From assembly GCF_026342405.1 (NCBI RefSeq), contig NZ_JAPEMU010000001.1, forward strand, positions 8,866,001-8,930,000: a stretch of DNA of 64,000 nt, in the 5' to 3' direction. Numbering within the stretch: position 1 is the stretch's first letter; every line of letters starts with the position of its first letter. Under the pieces are notes generated by a model that made no database searches, was not told the DNA's origin, and saw only the letters and a program-made list of their open reading frames with translations. The position numbers and the translations under genes were made by a program. Positions 33,190 through 42,264 of this stretch are shown one piece after another. The DNA is from Kitasatospora sp. NBC_00240 (GTDB lineage: Bacteria; Actinomycetota; Actinomycetes; Streptomycetales; Streptomycetaceae).

Positions 33190-33287
33190 AGTACCGTGGC
33201 CGCCGGTTGGGGATGTGCGACCTGCGCGCACATGACATGGGGGTCTCCGCCGCAGCAGATCGCCGTACGATCAGGAAGAGCAGTGTC

Positions 33288-33899
33288 ATGGAGCGCACCG
33301 CCGGCCCGACCCACCGGGCATCCGCCAGCCAGTCCGAGCCCTCGGGGGGCGTTCGTCCCGGAGCGGTGGCCGCACCGCCCGCCCCGGAACGGCGCGCCGA
33401 ACTCCTGCTGGCCGAACGCGAACGGCTCCAGCGGTTCGTCACCAGCCTCGCCCGCCACGACCCGCACCAGGTCGAGGACATCGTCCAGGAAACCCTCTTG
33501 CGGGCCTGGCAGTTGGCGGACCGGCTGGACTGGAGCGACCTGCCGATCCGGATGTGGCTGTTCCGCGTCGCCCGTCACCTGCTGATCGACGGCCGGCGCA
33601 AGGACCGCGCCGTCCCGGTCGGCATCGCCGCCGAGGGCTTCCCGGACCAGGCACCGGTCGCCGACCAGACGGCGCAGGTGCTGGACCGTCAGGTGCTGGT
33701 CGACTCGCTGCGCTCGCTGGACCCGATCCACCGGGAGGCCGTCGTGCACGTCCACCTGCTGGGCCGGGCCGGACCGGACGCCGCCCGGCTGCTCGGCATA
33801 CCCGGCGGAACCCTCAAGTCCCGTACCCACTACGGGGTGCAGGCCCTGCGCCGGAACCTCGCCGACCGGGGCGTCGTCGCGCACGGGATCGCCTCGTGA
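33288..33899 (+). CDS. ECF (sigma-70 family, group IV) RNA polymerase sigma factor
   Basis: Sigma factor of 203 residues with region 2 (RLQRFVTSLARHDPHQVEDI then QETLLRAWQLADRLDW, and WLFRVARHLLIDGRRK) and region 4 (SLRSLDPIHREAVVHVHLLG then DAARLLGIPGGTLKSRTHYG). A Pro/Ala-rich 40-residue tail comes first. AGGAAGAG lies eight bases before the ATG at 33288. No cognate zinc anti-sigma factor gene follows. Instead its stop overlaps the GTG of a membrane protein gene, which may have that regulatory role. It heads the secretion-like locus and might direct its transcription. Confidence 0.93.
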   Translation: MERTAGPTHRASASQSEPSGGVRPGAVAAPPAPERRAELLLAERERLQRFVTSLARHDPHQVEDIVQETLLRAWQLADRLDWSDLPIRMWLFRVARHLLIDGRRKDRAVPVGIAAEGFPDQAPVADQTAQVLDRQVLVDSLRSLDPIHREAVVHVHLLGRAGPDAARLLGIPGGTLKSRTHYGVQALRRNLADRGVVAHGIAS

Positions 33900-35896
33900 G
33901 CGCCCTGCCCGCCGTGCCCGGCGGCACGGCCACACTCTTCGGCCTGGCCGGTCTGCTCCTGCTGCTCGTCGTGCTCGCCCAGCTGGGCGCCCGGCGGGCC
34001 GGCGGCTGGCGGGTCGTCCGGCGTCGCCTGCGCCGGGAGGCGGCCGCCACCGCCGCCGCGTTCGCCGCACCCGTCCGTGCCCAGCTCCGCTACCGCCGCC
34101 ACCTGCGGCTGCTGGTCCGCCTGCTCGGCGACCGGTCCGGCTGGGCCGACGCCGAGCGGGCCGCGCTGGGCGCCGGCCGGGTCCCGGGCGTCGAGCCGTA
34201 CGGGGTGCTGCTCGGCCGGTCCGTGGTCGGGGTGCTGGTGGCCTGCGGGCCCGCCGCGCCGCCGCGGCCGCCCGAGCCCTGGGCGGCGGACGACACCGAC
34301 CCGCGGCTCTGGTGGCTCGACCGCGCGGACGCGGCCGGGGTGGCCACCGGCGGCCGCCCGGCCCCGCTGCTCGCGGCGCTCGGTACGGACGGGCGGCACG
34401 CCGTCCTGCTCGACCTGGCCACCGGGCCGGCCGTCACCGTGCTGGGCGGTGACAAGGGCACCGCCCGCGCGGTGCTGCAGGCCCTGGCGGCCCAGCTCGA
34501 CGCCCGACTGCCGGCCGGCGCCGTCACCGTTGCGGAGGGGGTGAACCCCCGTCACACCGGCCCCGAGCCGGCCGCCGCGCTGGCGCTCGCCGAGCGGGCC
34601 GCGACCGGCGGCGCCCCGGCCTTCGCGGTCTGCGCCGAACTGCCGGCCGGTGCCCGCCCCGCCGCCGGCTCCAGACTGCTGGCCCTGAGCGGCGCCCGGG
34701 GCTCGGCCCGGCTGCTCACCGCCGACCGGGCCGGTCTGAGCGTCCTGGGCACCGGTCTGCGGGTGGACGCCGTCCCGCTGGCCAGGGCGACCGCCCGCAG
34801 CCTCCCGCTGCTGCCGCCCTACCCCGCCCACGACGCGGGCCCTACGGACGACAGCGACCTGGCCGAGCCGGCCCTGGGCGTGGACGCCCCCGGCGGGCCC
34901 GAGCAGCCGGCGCCGGCCGGGCTGCCCGGCCGCTCCGCGCTGGGCCCGAAGCCGGTGCCGGTCAGGACCGCACCCGGGCCGTTCCCCGGCGGCGTTCCGG
35001 CCGGGGAGCTCGCTCCCGCCGCCGGCACCGGCACCGGGTCCGCCCCCGGCGCGGGTCGCAGGGTCGGTCCGGTCGGTCCGGCCACGGGGGAGGCGGTGGA
35101 ACACCGGCCGGATTCGGCCGAGTTCCCCGGGCGCTCCGCCCTCGCCCCGCCGTCAACCTCGCACCGCCGGGCGCCGGACCTTCACACGCCGGACCTTCAC
35201 GCGCCGGACCGTACGGGTGGCCCGGCCGATCCTGTCGGCCCGGACGGCATCACGAGTCCCGCCGACCTCGCTGCCCCCACCGGCCCTGACGGCCCCTCCG
35301 GCCCGGCCGGTCCGGCAGTACCTCCGGCACCCGTGGCACCCGTGGCACCTTCGGCACCCGCAGCACCGGAACCCGACCCGGGCCCACCACCGCTGGTGCT
35401 CGGCCGGGTGATCGTCCCCGGCAGGGCGATCCCGCCCGGCGCTCCCCGGCCCAGGGGTGCGGTGCCGCCGCCGGTCCGGCCACGGTTCGTCCAACGTCCC
35501 GCGCCGACGGACGGCGCCGACCCCGCCTCCGGCCAGGTACCCCGCGAGCCCGATCCGGCCGATCCGTTCGGTCCGCCCGCCGCCGGCACCGACCCGGCGA
35601 TCCCCGGGGTGCGCGGGCGGCTCCGGCTGCCACCGCCGGCCGTCCCCGCCGGCGACGAGGACACCTTCGGCCCGGTCCGGCCCCCCGGCGGCCCGGACCT
35701 CGGCCGGGTCGGCGCGGCGCCCGCGGTCGGCGGGGCGACCGTCCTCGCGCCCGCCCTGCCGGGCCCGGTCACCGCTCCGGCGGGCGCCCGGCCCGATGTC
35801 CCGGTCGTCCGGGACCCGGCCGACGACGATCTCGCCGAGCCGGCCCCCGAACCGGGCTCGGGCCCGCCCGGCGTGTCGGCCGCCGTCCCGACCTGA
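33896..35896 (+). CDS. Proline-rich membrane protein linked to type VII secretion-like locus, function unknown
   Basis: Protein of 666 residues that I do not recognise. One strong membrane segment (FGLAGLLLLLVVLAQLG) is at residues 13-30, followed by an Arg-rich stretch. Residues about 60-310 form a folded domain with a degenerate P-loop-like segment VTVLGGDKGTARAVLQALA. The rest, about 350 residues, is disordered and rich in Pro, Gly and Ala. The GTG start overlaps the sigma factor stop (GTGA), so it is made with the sigma factor. It may be a membrane subunit of the secretion system or an unusual anti-sigma factor. A gap of 166 C-rich bases leads to the EccC gene. Confidence 0.6.
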   Translation: MSALPAVPGGTATLFGLAGLLLLLVVLAQLGARRAGGWRVVRRRLRREAAATAAAFAAPVRAQLRYRRHLRLLVRLLGDRSGWADAERAALGAGRVPGVEPYGVLLGRSVVGVLVACGPAAPPRPPEPWAADDTDPRLWWLDRADAAGVATGGRPAPLLAALGTDGRHAVLLDLATGPAVTVLGGDKGTARAVLQALAAQLDARLPAGAVTVAEGVNPRHTGPEPAAALALAERAATGGAPAFAVCAELPAGARPAAGSRLLALSGARGSARLLTADRAGLSVLGTGLRVDAVPLARATARSLPLLPPYPAHDAGPTDDSDLAEPALGVDAPGGPEQPAPAGLPGRSALGPKPVPVRTAPGPFPGGVPAGELAPAAGTGTGSAPGAGRRVGPVGPATGEAVEHRPDSAEFPGRSALAPPSTSHRRAPDLHTPDLHAPDRTGGPADPVGPDGITSPADLAAPTGPDGPSGPAGPAVPPAPVAPVAPSAPAAPEPDPGPPPLVLGRVIVPGRAIPPGAPRPRGAVPPPVRPRFVQRPAPTDGADPASGQVPREPDPADPFGPPAAGTDPAIPGVRGRLRLPPPAVPAGDEDTFGPVRPPGGPDLGRVGAAPAVGGATVLAPALPGPVTAPAGARPDVPVVRDPADDDLAEPAPEPGSGPPGVSAAVPT

Positions 35897-36062
35897 CCGC
35901 CGTCCCGACCAGGCCGTCGCCGCACCCTGGGGCGCCACCCCGCCACCCCGCCACCCCGCCACCCCGACCCCGCCAGCCCGCCACCTGACGGCCCGACGGC
36001 CCGCCCTCCGCCACCCCGCGCCCAGTCCCCGACACCCGAGCCCGACCCCTGGAGACCACCCG

Positions 36063-39000
36063 GTGAAGCTCACCGTCACGCTCGTCGACAGCGCCGACGC
36101 CCGCCGCCGCGACCATGTGCTGGACCTGCCGCCGTACGCGACCGTCGGCGACCTGGCCGCCGCCGTCGACCGGACCCCGCCCGAGGGGTACGGCCCCCGG
36201 GGGGAGGCCGGAGCGGCGGGCGGCCCGGCGGCGTTCGCGGCCGGCCAGGCCTCGGCCGTCGCCCCGCGCGCTCTGCACCTGGGCCCGGCCGCGCTGGACC
36301 CGGCGGCCCCGGTCACCGGGGCGGGCGTGCTGGAGGGGGCGGTGCTCGGCCTGGGCGCCCCCGTCGACGACCAGGACCGGGTGCGGGTGCCCGCACCGGA
36401 CGGACGGCCGGGCGGTCCGGCGCAGCTGGAGCTGCACCTGGTGTCGGGCCCCGGCGCCGGTCGGAGCTGGCGGCTCGGGCCGGGCAGCCACGAGATCGGC
36501 TCGGACCAGGACTGCGCCGTCCGCCTGTCCGGCGCCGGCGTCCCCACCGGGGGTCTCTGGCTGACGGTGGGCCAGGACGGCTCGGCCTTCTGGCAGCGCT
36601 CCGGCGGCTCCCCGGTGGAGGTCAGGCCCTGCGTCCCGGGCCCGCCCGGCAGCGCGGCGGCCGAGCCGCCCGCCCCCGGCCACCCGCCGGCCGGCTCCGC
36701 CTCCGGTCCCGGCACGCCCGACCTCCCCCGTCCGACCGCCGCCACCCGGCCCGCCGCCGGTACGCTCCCGCCCGCCGAGGCGCTGCCGCCCGGTGCCACC
36801 GCCTGGCCGCTCGGCGGCGACGTGGCCGCCGGCGCCGCGCTGCTGCGCCTGGTCGAGCCGGTCGAACCGGACGCCGCCGTGGTGCCCTCCGCGGACGGCA
36901 TCGGCGTGGACTACAACCGCCCGCCGCGGATCGCCCCGCACCTGGACGCGGAGCGGGTCCGACTGCCGATGCCGCCGACCGCGCCGTCCCGGCGGCCGTT
37001 CCCGCTGCTGCTGATGGTCGCGCCGATGGTGCTCGGCATGGTGATGGTGGCGGTCTTCCACTCGTACTTCTACCTGGTGTTCATCCTCTTCAGCCCGCTG
37101 ATGGCGCTCTCCAACTGGATCGTCGGGCGGCGCGGCAACCGCAAGGCGCACGAGCTGGCCGAGGCCCGCTACCGGCTGCGCCGCCGCACCCTGGAGGGGG
37201 AGATCCGCACCGCGGCCGACCGCGAACGGGTGGTCCGCGGCCTCGCCGGGCCGGACCCGGCCACGGTCGGCCTGACCGCCGTCGGCCCCGGCAGCCGACT
37301 CTGGGAGCGGCGTCGCCGCGACCCGGACCACCTGGTCCTGCGGCTCGGCACCGTCGACCAGCCGTCCGTGAAGGAACTCGACGATCCCGCCCGCGACGAG
37401 AACCACCGCACGGTGCGCTGGAACATCCCGGACGTCCCGATCGGGGTGGAGATCGCCGAGTACGGCGTGGTCGGCGTGGCCGGGGCGGGCGAGCCCGTCC
37501 AGGCGCTGGCCCGCTGGCTGGTCGCCCAGTCGGCCGTCCTGCACAGCCCGCGCGACCTGCGGATCGTGGTGCTCACCGAGCGCGCGGGGGCGGAGAGCTG
37601 GGAGTGGGTGCGGTGGCTGCCGCACCTGCGGCCGGCCGCGGCCGGCGGCCCGGTGGTGAGCATCGGCAACGACCCGGAGTCCACCGCCAACCGGATCTCC
37701 GAGCTGGTCGCCCAGATCCAGGCCCGGCAGCGGGCGCTGGGCTCCTCCATGGGCAAGGCGATGTTCAACGAGCCGGACGTGCTGGTCATCGCCGACCGGG
37801 CCCGGCAGCTGCGCGACGTGCCCGGCATGGTCCAGGTGCTCACCGACGGCCCCCGGGTGCGGGTCTTCAGCGTCTGCCTGGACGAGCAGGAGCGGCTGCT
37901 GCCGGAGGAGTGCGCCGCCGTGGTGCTGGCGGCCGGCCACCGTCTGACGGTGCGCCGGACCGGCGCGCCGGACATCACGGACGTCCGCGCCGACCTGGTC
38001 GACACCGACTGGTGCGAGCAGGTCGCCCGCGCGCTCGCCCCGGTCAGGGACGTCAGCCCTGAGCACGACGCCGGGCTGCCGCAGCAGGTCGAACTGCTGG
38101 ACCTGCTGCGCCTGGAGCCGCCCGCCCCGGCCGAACTGCTGGCGCGCTGGCGCCGCCGGCCCGCGTCCACCTCGTTCCTGCTCGGCACCGGCTACGACGG
38201 GCCGCTCACCCTGGACCTGGTGCGCGACGGCCCGCACGCGCTGGTCGCCGGCACCACCGGCTCCGGCAAGTCCGAACTGCTGCAGTCCTTCGTCGCCTCG
38301 CTGGCCGCAGCCAACCGGCCCGACGAGCTGACCTTCGTCCTGGTCGACTACAAGGGCGGCTCGGCCTTCCGCGAGTGCGCCGAACTCCCGCACACCCTGG
38401 GCATGGTGACCGACCTCGACGCCCACCTGGTGGAACGCGCGCTGGAGTCGCTCGGCGCCGAACTGCGCCGCCGCGAGCGGCTGCTCGCCGAGGTGGCGGC
38501 CAAGGACCACCCCGAGTACCGCTCCAAGCGGCTGGCCGATCCCACCCTCGCCCCGCTGCCCCGACTGCTGCTGGTCATCGACGAGTTCGCCACCCTGGTC
38601 CGCGAGGTGCCGGACTTCGTACCCGGCCTGATCGGGATCGCCCAGCGCGGCCGCTCGCTCGGCATCCACCTGGTGCTCGCCACCCAGCGCCCGTCCGGCG
38701 CCGTCACCAGCGACATCCGCGCCAACACCAACCTCCGGATCGCGCTGCGGGTCACCGACTCGACCGAGAGCCAGGACATCATCGACACCTCCGAGGCCGT
38801 GCACATCCCCGCCTCCGCCCCCGGCCGGGCCCTGGTCCGGCTCGGACACCGCTCCACCGTGCCGTTCCAGGGCGCCTGGGCGGGCGCCGCCCGCCCTGGC
38901 ACGGGCAGCGGTCCGGCCCGCCCCTCCGGAGCGCCGGTCCGCGCCGCCGAACTCTCCTGGGCCAGGCTCGGCCGGCCCGTCGCGATGCCCCTCGGCGACA

Positions 39001-40712
39001 GCGACCCCGGCGCCCCCGCCGCCCCGGCCCCCACCGACCTGCAGGCCCTGGTCGCCGCCCTGCGCGAGGCGGCGGCCGGCCTGGACGACTTCGTCCCGCA
39101 GCCGAGCCCCTGGCTGCCCGCCCTGGCGGAGCGCGTCCTGCTGGACGACCTCACCGCGCTGCTCCCCGGCCACGACGGCCCCCTGCCGCCGATCCCGTAC
39201 GCACTGGAGGACGTCCCGCAGCTCCAGGAGCGCCGGGTGGCCACCGCCGACCTCGCGTCCTTCGGCCACCTGTACGTGATCGGCGCGCCCCGCTCCGGCC
39301 GCACCCAGGTGCTGCGCACCCTGGCCGGGTCCGCCGCCCGGACCGCCTCCTCGGCGGACGTGCACATCTACGGCATCGACGCGGCCGGCGGCGGCCTCGC
39401 CGCGCTGTCCGCCCTGCCGCACTGCGGCGCGGTGGTGTCCCGGCACGACCTGGAGCGCCTGGAGCGCCTGCTGCACCGGCTCACCGCCGAGCTGACCGCC
39501 CGCCAGGAGAGCTGCAGCGAGCACAACGCGGCCGGCCTGAACGAACTGCGCGCGCTGCTCCCCAAGGCCGAGCGGCCGGCCCACATCCTGCTGCTGATCG
39601 ACGGCTGGGACGCGCTCTCAAGCCTGCTCGACGACCACGACAACGGGCGGCTGGTGGACCTGGTCACCCGCTTGCTGCGGGAGGGCGCCGCGGCCGGGAT
39701 CCATGTGGTCGCCAGCTCCGAGCGCTCGCTGCTCGGCGGCCGGCTGGCCGCCCACAACGACCACAAGCTGCTGCTGCGCCAGGGGGACCGCAACGACTAC
39801 CAGCTGGTCGGGCTCTCCCCGGGCAAGGTGCCCGCGGCGGTGCCGGCCGGCCGCGGCTGGCACGCGCTCAGCGGCACCGAGACCCAGGTGGCACTGCTGG
39901 CCCCCGGTGACGGCGGCCAGGAGCAGGCGAAGGCGCTCGCCGCGATCGGCATCGAGACCACCCGCCGGGACGCCGGGGTGCCCGCCGCCCGGCGGCCCTT
40001 CCCGGTCGCCTCGCTGCCCGGGTCGGTGGACTTCGCCGAGGCCTACGAGACGGTCGGGGCCGGACTGCGGCGCCCGATGTGGGGCCTGCTGGGCATGGGC
40101 GGCGACGACGCCGGGCCGGTCGGGGTGGACTTCGCCGGCCCGTCGGCCGCCTTCGCGGTGCTCGGTCCGCCCGGATCGGGGCGCAGTACGGTGCTGGCCT
40201 CGCTGGCGGTGTCCCTGCTGGCCGGCGGCACCTCACTGGTGGTGCTGACCCCGCGGCACTCCCCGCTGCGGGCGCTGGCCCGGCATCCGCTGGCCCGGGT
40301 CCTCACCGAGCCGGACCCGGCCGCCGAGCTGGTCCAGTCGGCGCTGGACGACCTGGGCGGCCCCCGGGTGATCGTGGTCGACGACGCCGACCTGCTGGCC
40401 ATGCCGGCCTGTGACCGGGTCCTCAAGGAGACCGCGACCTTCGGCCGAGACCGGGGTCTCGGCCTGCTCTACGCGGGCCCGGCCGACGCCCTGCAGGTGG
40501 CGATGGGCGGCTGGGTCACCGCCGCCAAGCGGGCCCGCCGGGGGCTGCTGCTGGCCCCGAAGAGCCTGCAGGAGGGCGACATGATCGGGATTCGGCTCCC
40601 GGTCCACCTGATCCGCTCCACCCCGGTCACCGGCCGCGGCTGGACCACCGGCCGGGCCGGCGAGGCGATGGCGGTGCAGGTGCCGCTGACGGTGCTGCGC
40701 GCGGACGGCTGA
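36063..40712 (+). CDS. eccC: EccC/EssC-type FtsK-SpoIIIE ATPase of type VII secretion
   Basis: Motor ATPase of 1549 residues, longer than a typical mycobacterial EccC. Order: ubiquitin-like (YukD-type) region 1-85 (KLTVTLVDSADARRRDHVLD), FHA-like domain about 122-186 (LELHLVSGPGAGRSWRLG), two membrane helices about 313-355, then three FtsK-type ATPase domains. Walker A motifs are GTTGSGKSE (residue 730), GAPRSGRTQ (1074) and GPPGSGRST (1368). Only the first has the catalytic lysine; the other two have arginine. Walker B motifs are LLLVIDEF, HILLLIDGWD and VIVVDDAD. Domain 1 should drive export, while the others probably bind substrates or regulate. The N-terminal layout recalls firmicute EssC. 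The GTG at 36063 begins at the ubiquitin-like fold. Confidence 0.92.
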   Translation: MKLTVTLVDSADARRRDHVLDLPPYATVGDLAAAVDRTPPEGYGPRGEAGAAGGPAAFAAGQASAVAPRALHLGPAALDPAAPVTGAGVLEGAVLGLGAPVDDQDRVRVPAPDGRPGGPAQLELHLVSGPGAGRSWRLGPGSHEIGSDQDCAVRLSGAGVPTGGLWLTVGQDGSAFWQRSGGSPVEVRPCVPGPPGSAAAEPPAPGHPPAGSASGPGTPDLPRPTAATRPAAGTLPPAEALPPGATAWPLGGDVAAGAALLRLVEPVEPDAAVVPSADGIGVDYNRPPRIAPHLDAERVRLPMPPTAPSRRPFPLLLMVAPMVLGMVMVAVFHSYFYLVFILFSPLMALSNWIVGRRGNRKAHELAEARYRLRRRTLEGEIRTAADRERVVRGLAGPDPATVGLTAVGPGSRLWERRRRDPDHLVLRLGTVDQPSVKELDDPARDENHRTVRWNIPDVPIGVEIAEYGVVGVAGAGEPVQALARWLVAQSAVLHSPRDLRIVVLTERAGAESWEWVRWLPHLRPAAAGGPVVSIGNDPESTANRISELVAQIQARQRALGSSMGKAMFNEPDVLVIADRARQLRDVPGMVQVLTDGPRVRVFSVCLDEQERLLPEECAAVVLAAGHRLTVRRTGAPDITDVRADLVDTDWCEQVARALAPVRDVSPEHDAGLPQQVELLDLLRLEPPAPAELLARWRRRPASTSFLLGTGYDGPLTLDLVRDGPHALVAGTTGSGKSELLQSFVASLAAANRPDELTFVLVDYKGGSAFRECAELPHTLGMVTDLDAHLVERALESLGAELRRRERLLAEVAAKDHPEYRSKRLADPTLAPLPRLLLVIDEFATLVREVPDFVPGLIGIAQRGRSLGIHLVLATQRPSGAVTSDIRANTNLRIALRVTDSTESQDIIDTSEAVHIPASAPGRALVRLGHRSTVPFQGAWAGAARPGTGSGPARPSGAPVRAAELSWARLGRPVAMPLGDSDPGAPAAPAPTDLQALVAALREAAAGLDDFVPQPSPWLPALAERVLLDDLTALLPGHDGPLPPIPYALEDVPQLQERRVATADLASFGHLYVIGAPRSGRTQVLRTLAGSAARTASSADVHIYGIDAAGGGLAALSALPHCGAVVSRHDLERLERLLHRLTAELTARQESCSEHNAAGLNELRALLPKAERPAHILLLIDGWDALSSLLDDHDNGRLVDLVTRLLREGAAAGIHVVASSERSLLGGRLAAHNDHKLLLRQGDRNDYQLVGLSPGKVPAAVPAGRGWHALSGTETQVALLAPGDGGQEQAKALAAIGIETTRRDAGVPAARRPFPVASLPGSVDFAEAYETVGAGLRRPMWGLLGMGGDDAGPVGVDFAGPSAAFAVLGPPGSGRSTVLASLAVSLLAGGTSLVVLTPRHSPLRALARHPLARVLTEPDPAAELVQSALDDLGGPRVIVVDDADLLAMPACDRVLKETATFGRDRGLGLLYAGPADALQVAMGGWVTAAKRARRGLLLAPKSLQEGDMIGIRLPVHLIRSTPVTGRGWTTGRAGEAMAVQVPLTVLRADG

Positions 40713-40774
40713 ACCGCCGGCGGCCGCCCGGGACCTGACGGCGGCCGGGCACGCCGGAGGGGTCAGGGACGCGG

Positions 40775-40804
40775 GAGGGGCCGGGACGGGTGTCCCGGCC
40801 CCTC
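40775..40804. terminator. Bidirectional terminator between eccC and the WXG100-like gene
   Basis: A perfect 13-base-pair stem, GAGGGGCCGGGAC with GTCCCGGCCCCTC, closes a GGGT loop. It lies between convergent genes. Confidence 0.9.
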
Positions 40805-40816
40805 GGCGTCCTGCGC

Positions 40817-41119
40817 TCAGCTGCCCTCGCGCAGGCTGCTGGCCATGTCGGCGTCCATCTGGTGCATCTGGTCCTTGATCTGGCGGAACTGCTTGGCGAA
40901 GCCCTTGATGCCGTCCATCGCGGCCAGCAGGCTGGTGTTGAACTTGTCGTAGGCCTCCTGCATCGCCGGGCTGGACTGCTGGAACACCATGCCGTCGCCG
41001 AGCAGGTTGTTCACGTCGTTCTTGAGGTCGTTGAGCATCGGCACGATGTTGTCGCTGGCCGAGTCCAGGCGGGCCGAGGTGGCCTCGATCTTGTCGAAGT
41101 CCAGGGAGATGTTGGGCAT
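40817..41119 (-). CDS. WXG100-like ESX protein without the WXG tryptophan
   Basis: Small all-helical protein of 100 residues with the length and heptad pattern of EsxA/EsxB proteins: helix 1 (FDKIEATSARLDSASDNIVPM), a turn, and helix 2 (SSPAMQEAYDKFNTSLLAAM then MDGIKGFAKQFRQIKDQMHQ). The turn reads GDGMVFQQS where WxG normally stands. It ends MASSLREGS without a clear YxxxD/E export signal. It is probably a substrate or partner of the EccC system encoded convergently. The ATG at 41119 begins directly at the helix. A second ESX-like gene lies 110 bases upstream on the same strand. Confidence 0.8.
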   Translation of the reverse strand: MPNISLDFDKIEATSARLDSASDNIVPMLNDLKNDVNNLLGDGMVFQQSSPAMQEAYDKFNTSLLAAMDGIKGFAKQFRQIKDQMHQMDADMASSLREGS

Positions 41120-41229
41120 GGTCGTCCTCTCAACGGGGATGGTCGATACGGGTGTGCGCATCGTGCGGGTGCGGGTGCGGGTGCGGGGGCGGCCTCGGTT
41201 CGTGGCCGTACCGATAAGATGGTGTGCAG

Positions 41230-42042
41230 TCAGAACACCGGCGGGTAGGAGGTGTCGTCCGTGGTGTCCTCCGGCTTGCCGCCGCCGGTCTGCTGCCATT
41301 CCTGGCCCGGGCCGCCGCGGTGGTACTCGGTCTTCACGCCGTCGTTGTCGGTGACCGTCATGTCGCCGGTGCCGTCGTCGTGCAGATGGGTCTCGGCGTG
41401 GTTCTTGGTGCCGTCCGAGTACACGGTGTCGGTGGTGAAGGACTTGCCGTTGTCCGTGTAACTGGTGGTGGAGGTGTAGGTCTGGCCGTCGTGGGTGACG
41501 GTCGTCTCCTCCTTCACCACGTTGTTGTTGCCGTCCAGCGTCAGGTGGGTGTGGACGGAGCCGTTGGCGGTGTCGATGGTCTGGTCGACCGGCGGCGCGC
41601 CCGGGTCGGTGGCACTGCAGAACTCCGGCACCTTGCCGTGCTCGTCCGGGGTGCACTGGTCGGCGTGGGCGTTGCGGTAGTCCCAGGCGGACTTCCGGCC
41701 GCGCCAAGCGTCCAGCCCCATGTTGGCGCCCATCACGCCAAGGCCGTCGGAGATCTGCGCGTCCACGTCGAAGTAGCCGTCGGCGACGGCCCCGAAGACG
41801 TCGCCCAGCTGCTTGAGGTGGTCCACGGCCCGGTTCATCGGGTCCTTGGAGAGCCGGTAGAGACTGCGGAACCCGTTGGTGACGTTCGGGTCGCCGAAGA
41901 CCGCCTGGGCGTCCCCCAGATTTCCCGAACCGAGCTGGGAGAAGACGCTGTTGGACAGCGTGGGGGAGATCCGGTCGGCCAGGTCGTGCAGGTCCTTGCG
42001 GGCCTCGTTGAGGATGGTGTAGTCCATCGCGAAGTCGGGCAA
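41230..42042 (-). CDS. ESX-like N-terminal helical protein with beta-rich C-terminus
   Basis: Protein of 270 residues. The first 110 residues are helical (YTILNEARKDLHDLADRISP; DHLKQLGDVFGAVADGYFDV) and resemble WXG100/LXG-type secretion domains. The rest is a Thr/Asp/Gly-rich region with repeated short strands such as GQTYTSTTSYTDNGKSFTTD and TVTDNDGVKTEYHRGGPGQE, much like the repeat style of the giant protein encoded divergently. The TTG at 42042 follows GGAGG with seven bases spacing. It is probably a secreted substrate of the type VII system. It shares a mirrored promoter region with the giant gene. Confidence 0.7.
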   Translation of the reverse strand: MPDFAMDYTILNEARKDLHDLADRISPTLSNSVFSQLGSGNLGDAQAVFGDPNVTNGFRSLYRLSKDPMNRAVDHLKQLGDVFGAVADGYFDVDAQISDGLGVMGANMGLDAWRGRKSAWDYRNAHADQCTPDEHGKVPEFCSATDPGAPPVDQTIDTANGSVHTHLTLDGNNNVVKEETTVTHDGQTYTSTTSYTDNGKSFTTDTVYSDGTKNHAETHLHDDGTGDMTVTDNDGVKTEYHRGGPGQEWQQTGGGKPEDTTDDTSYPPVF

Positions 42043-42074
42043 GAGGTCCCTCCGGTCGGATAGCCGTGCTGCTC

Positions 42075-42200
42075 CGGCCTGACCACGTGCGGGAGGGGGC
42101 GGCGGTTCACCGCGCCCGGCGCGGCGCCCGTCCCGGGCACGGAGATCCGGACCTGCGCCGCCCGGTGAACCGGACCGGTGCTTCGCACGTGGTCAGGCCG
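42075..42200. repeat. Inverted repeat mirrored across a divergent promoter region
   Basis: CGGCCTGACCACGTGCG (42075-42091) is repeated in inverse orientation at 42184-42200 as CGCACGTGGTCAGGCCG. Inside, GGTTCACC (42103-42110) mirrors GGTGAACC (42164-42171). The two divergent genes therefore have near-identical upstream elements facing outward, likely shared operators or promoters. Confidence 0.85.
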
Positions 42201-42264
42201 GGAGTGCTGTTCGCACGCCGGGGGAGGGCCCCGCCCGCCAGGCCGCGTACGGAGAGGACCCGAG

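Noticed and set aside
35769..39584. A 1271-residue minus-strand open frame over eccC
   Set aside because: The plus frame has clear FHA, membrane and FtsK ATPase motifs; the minus frame has none.
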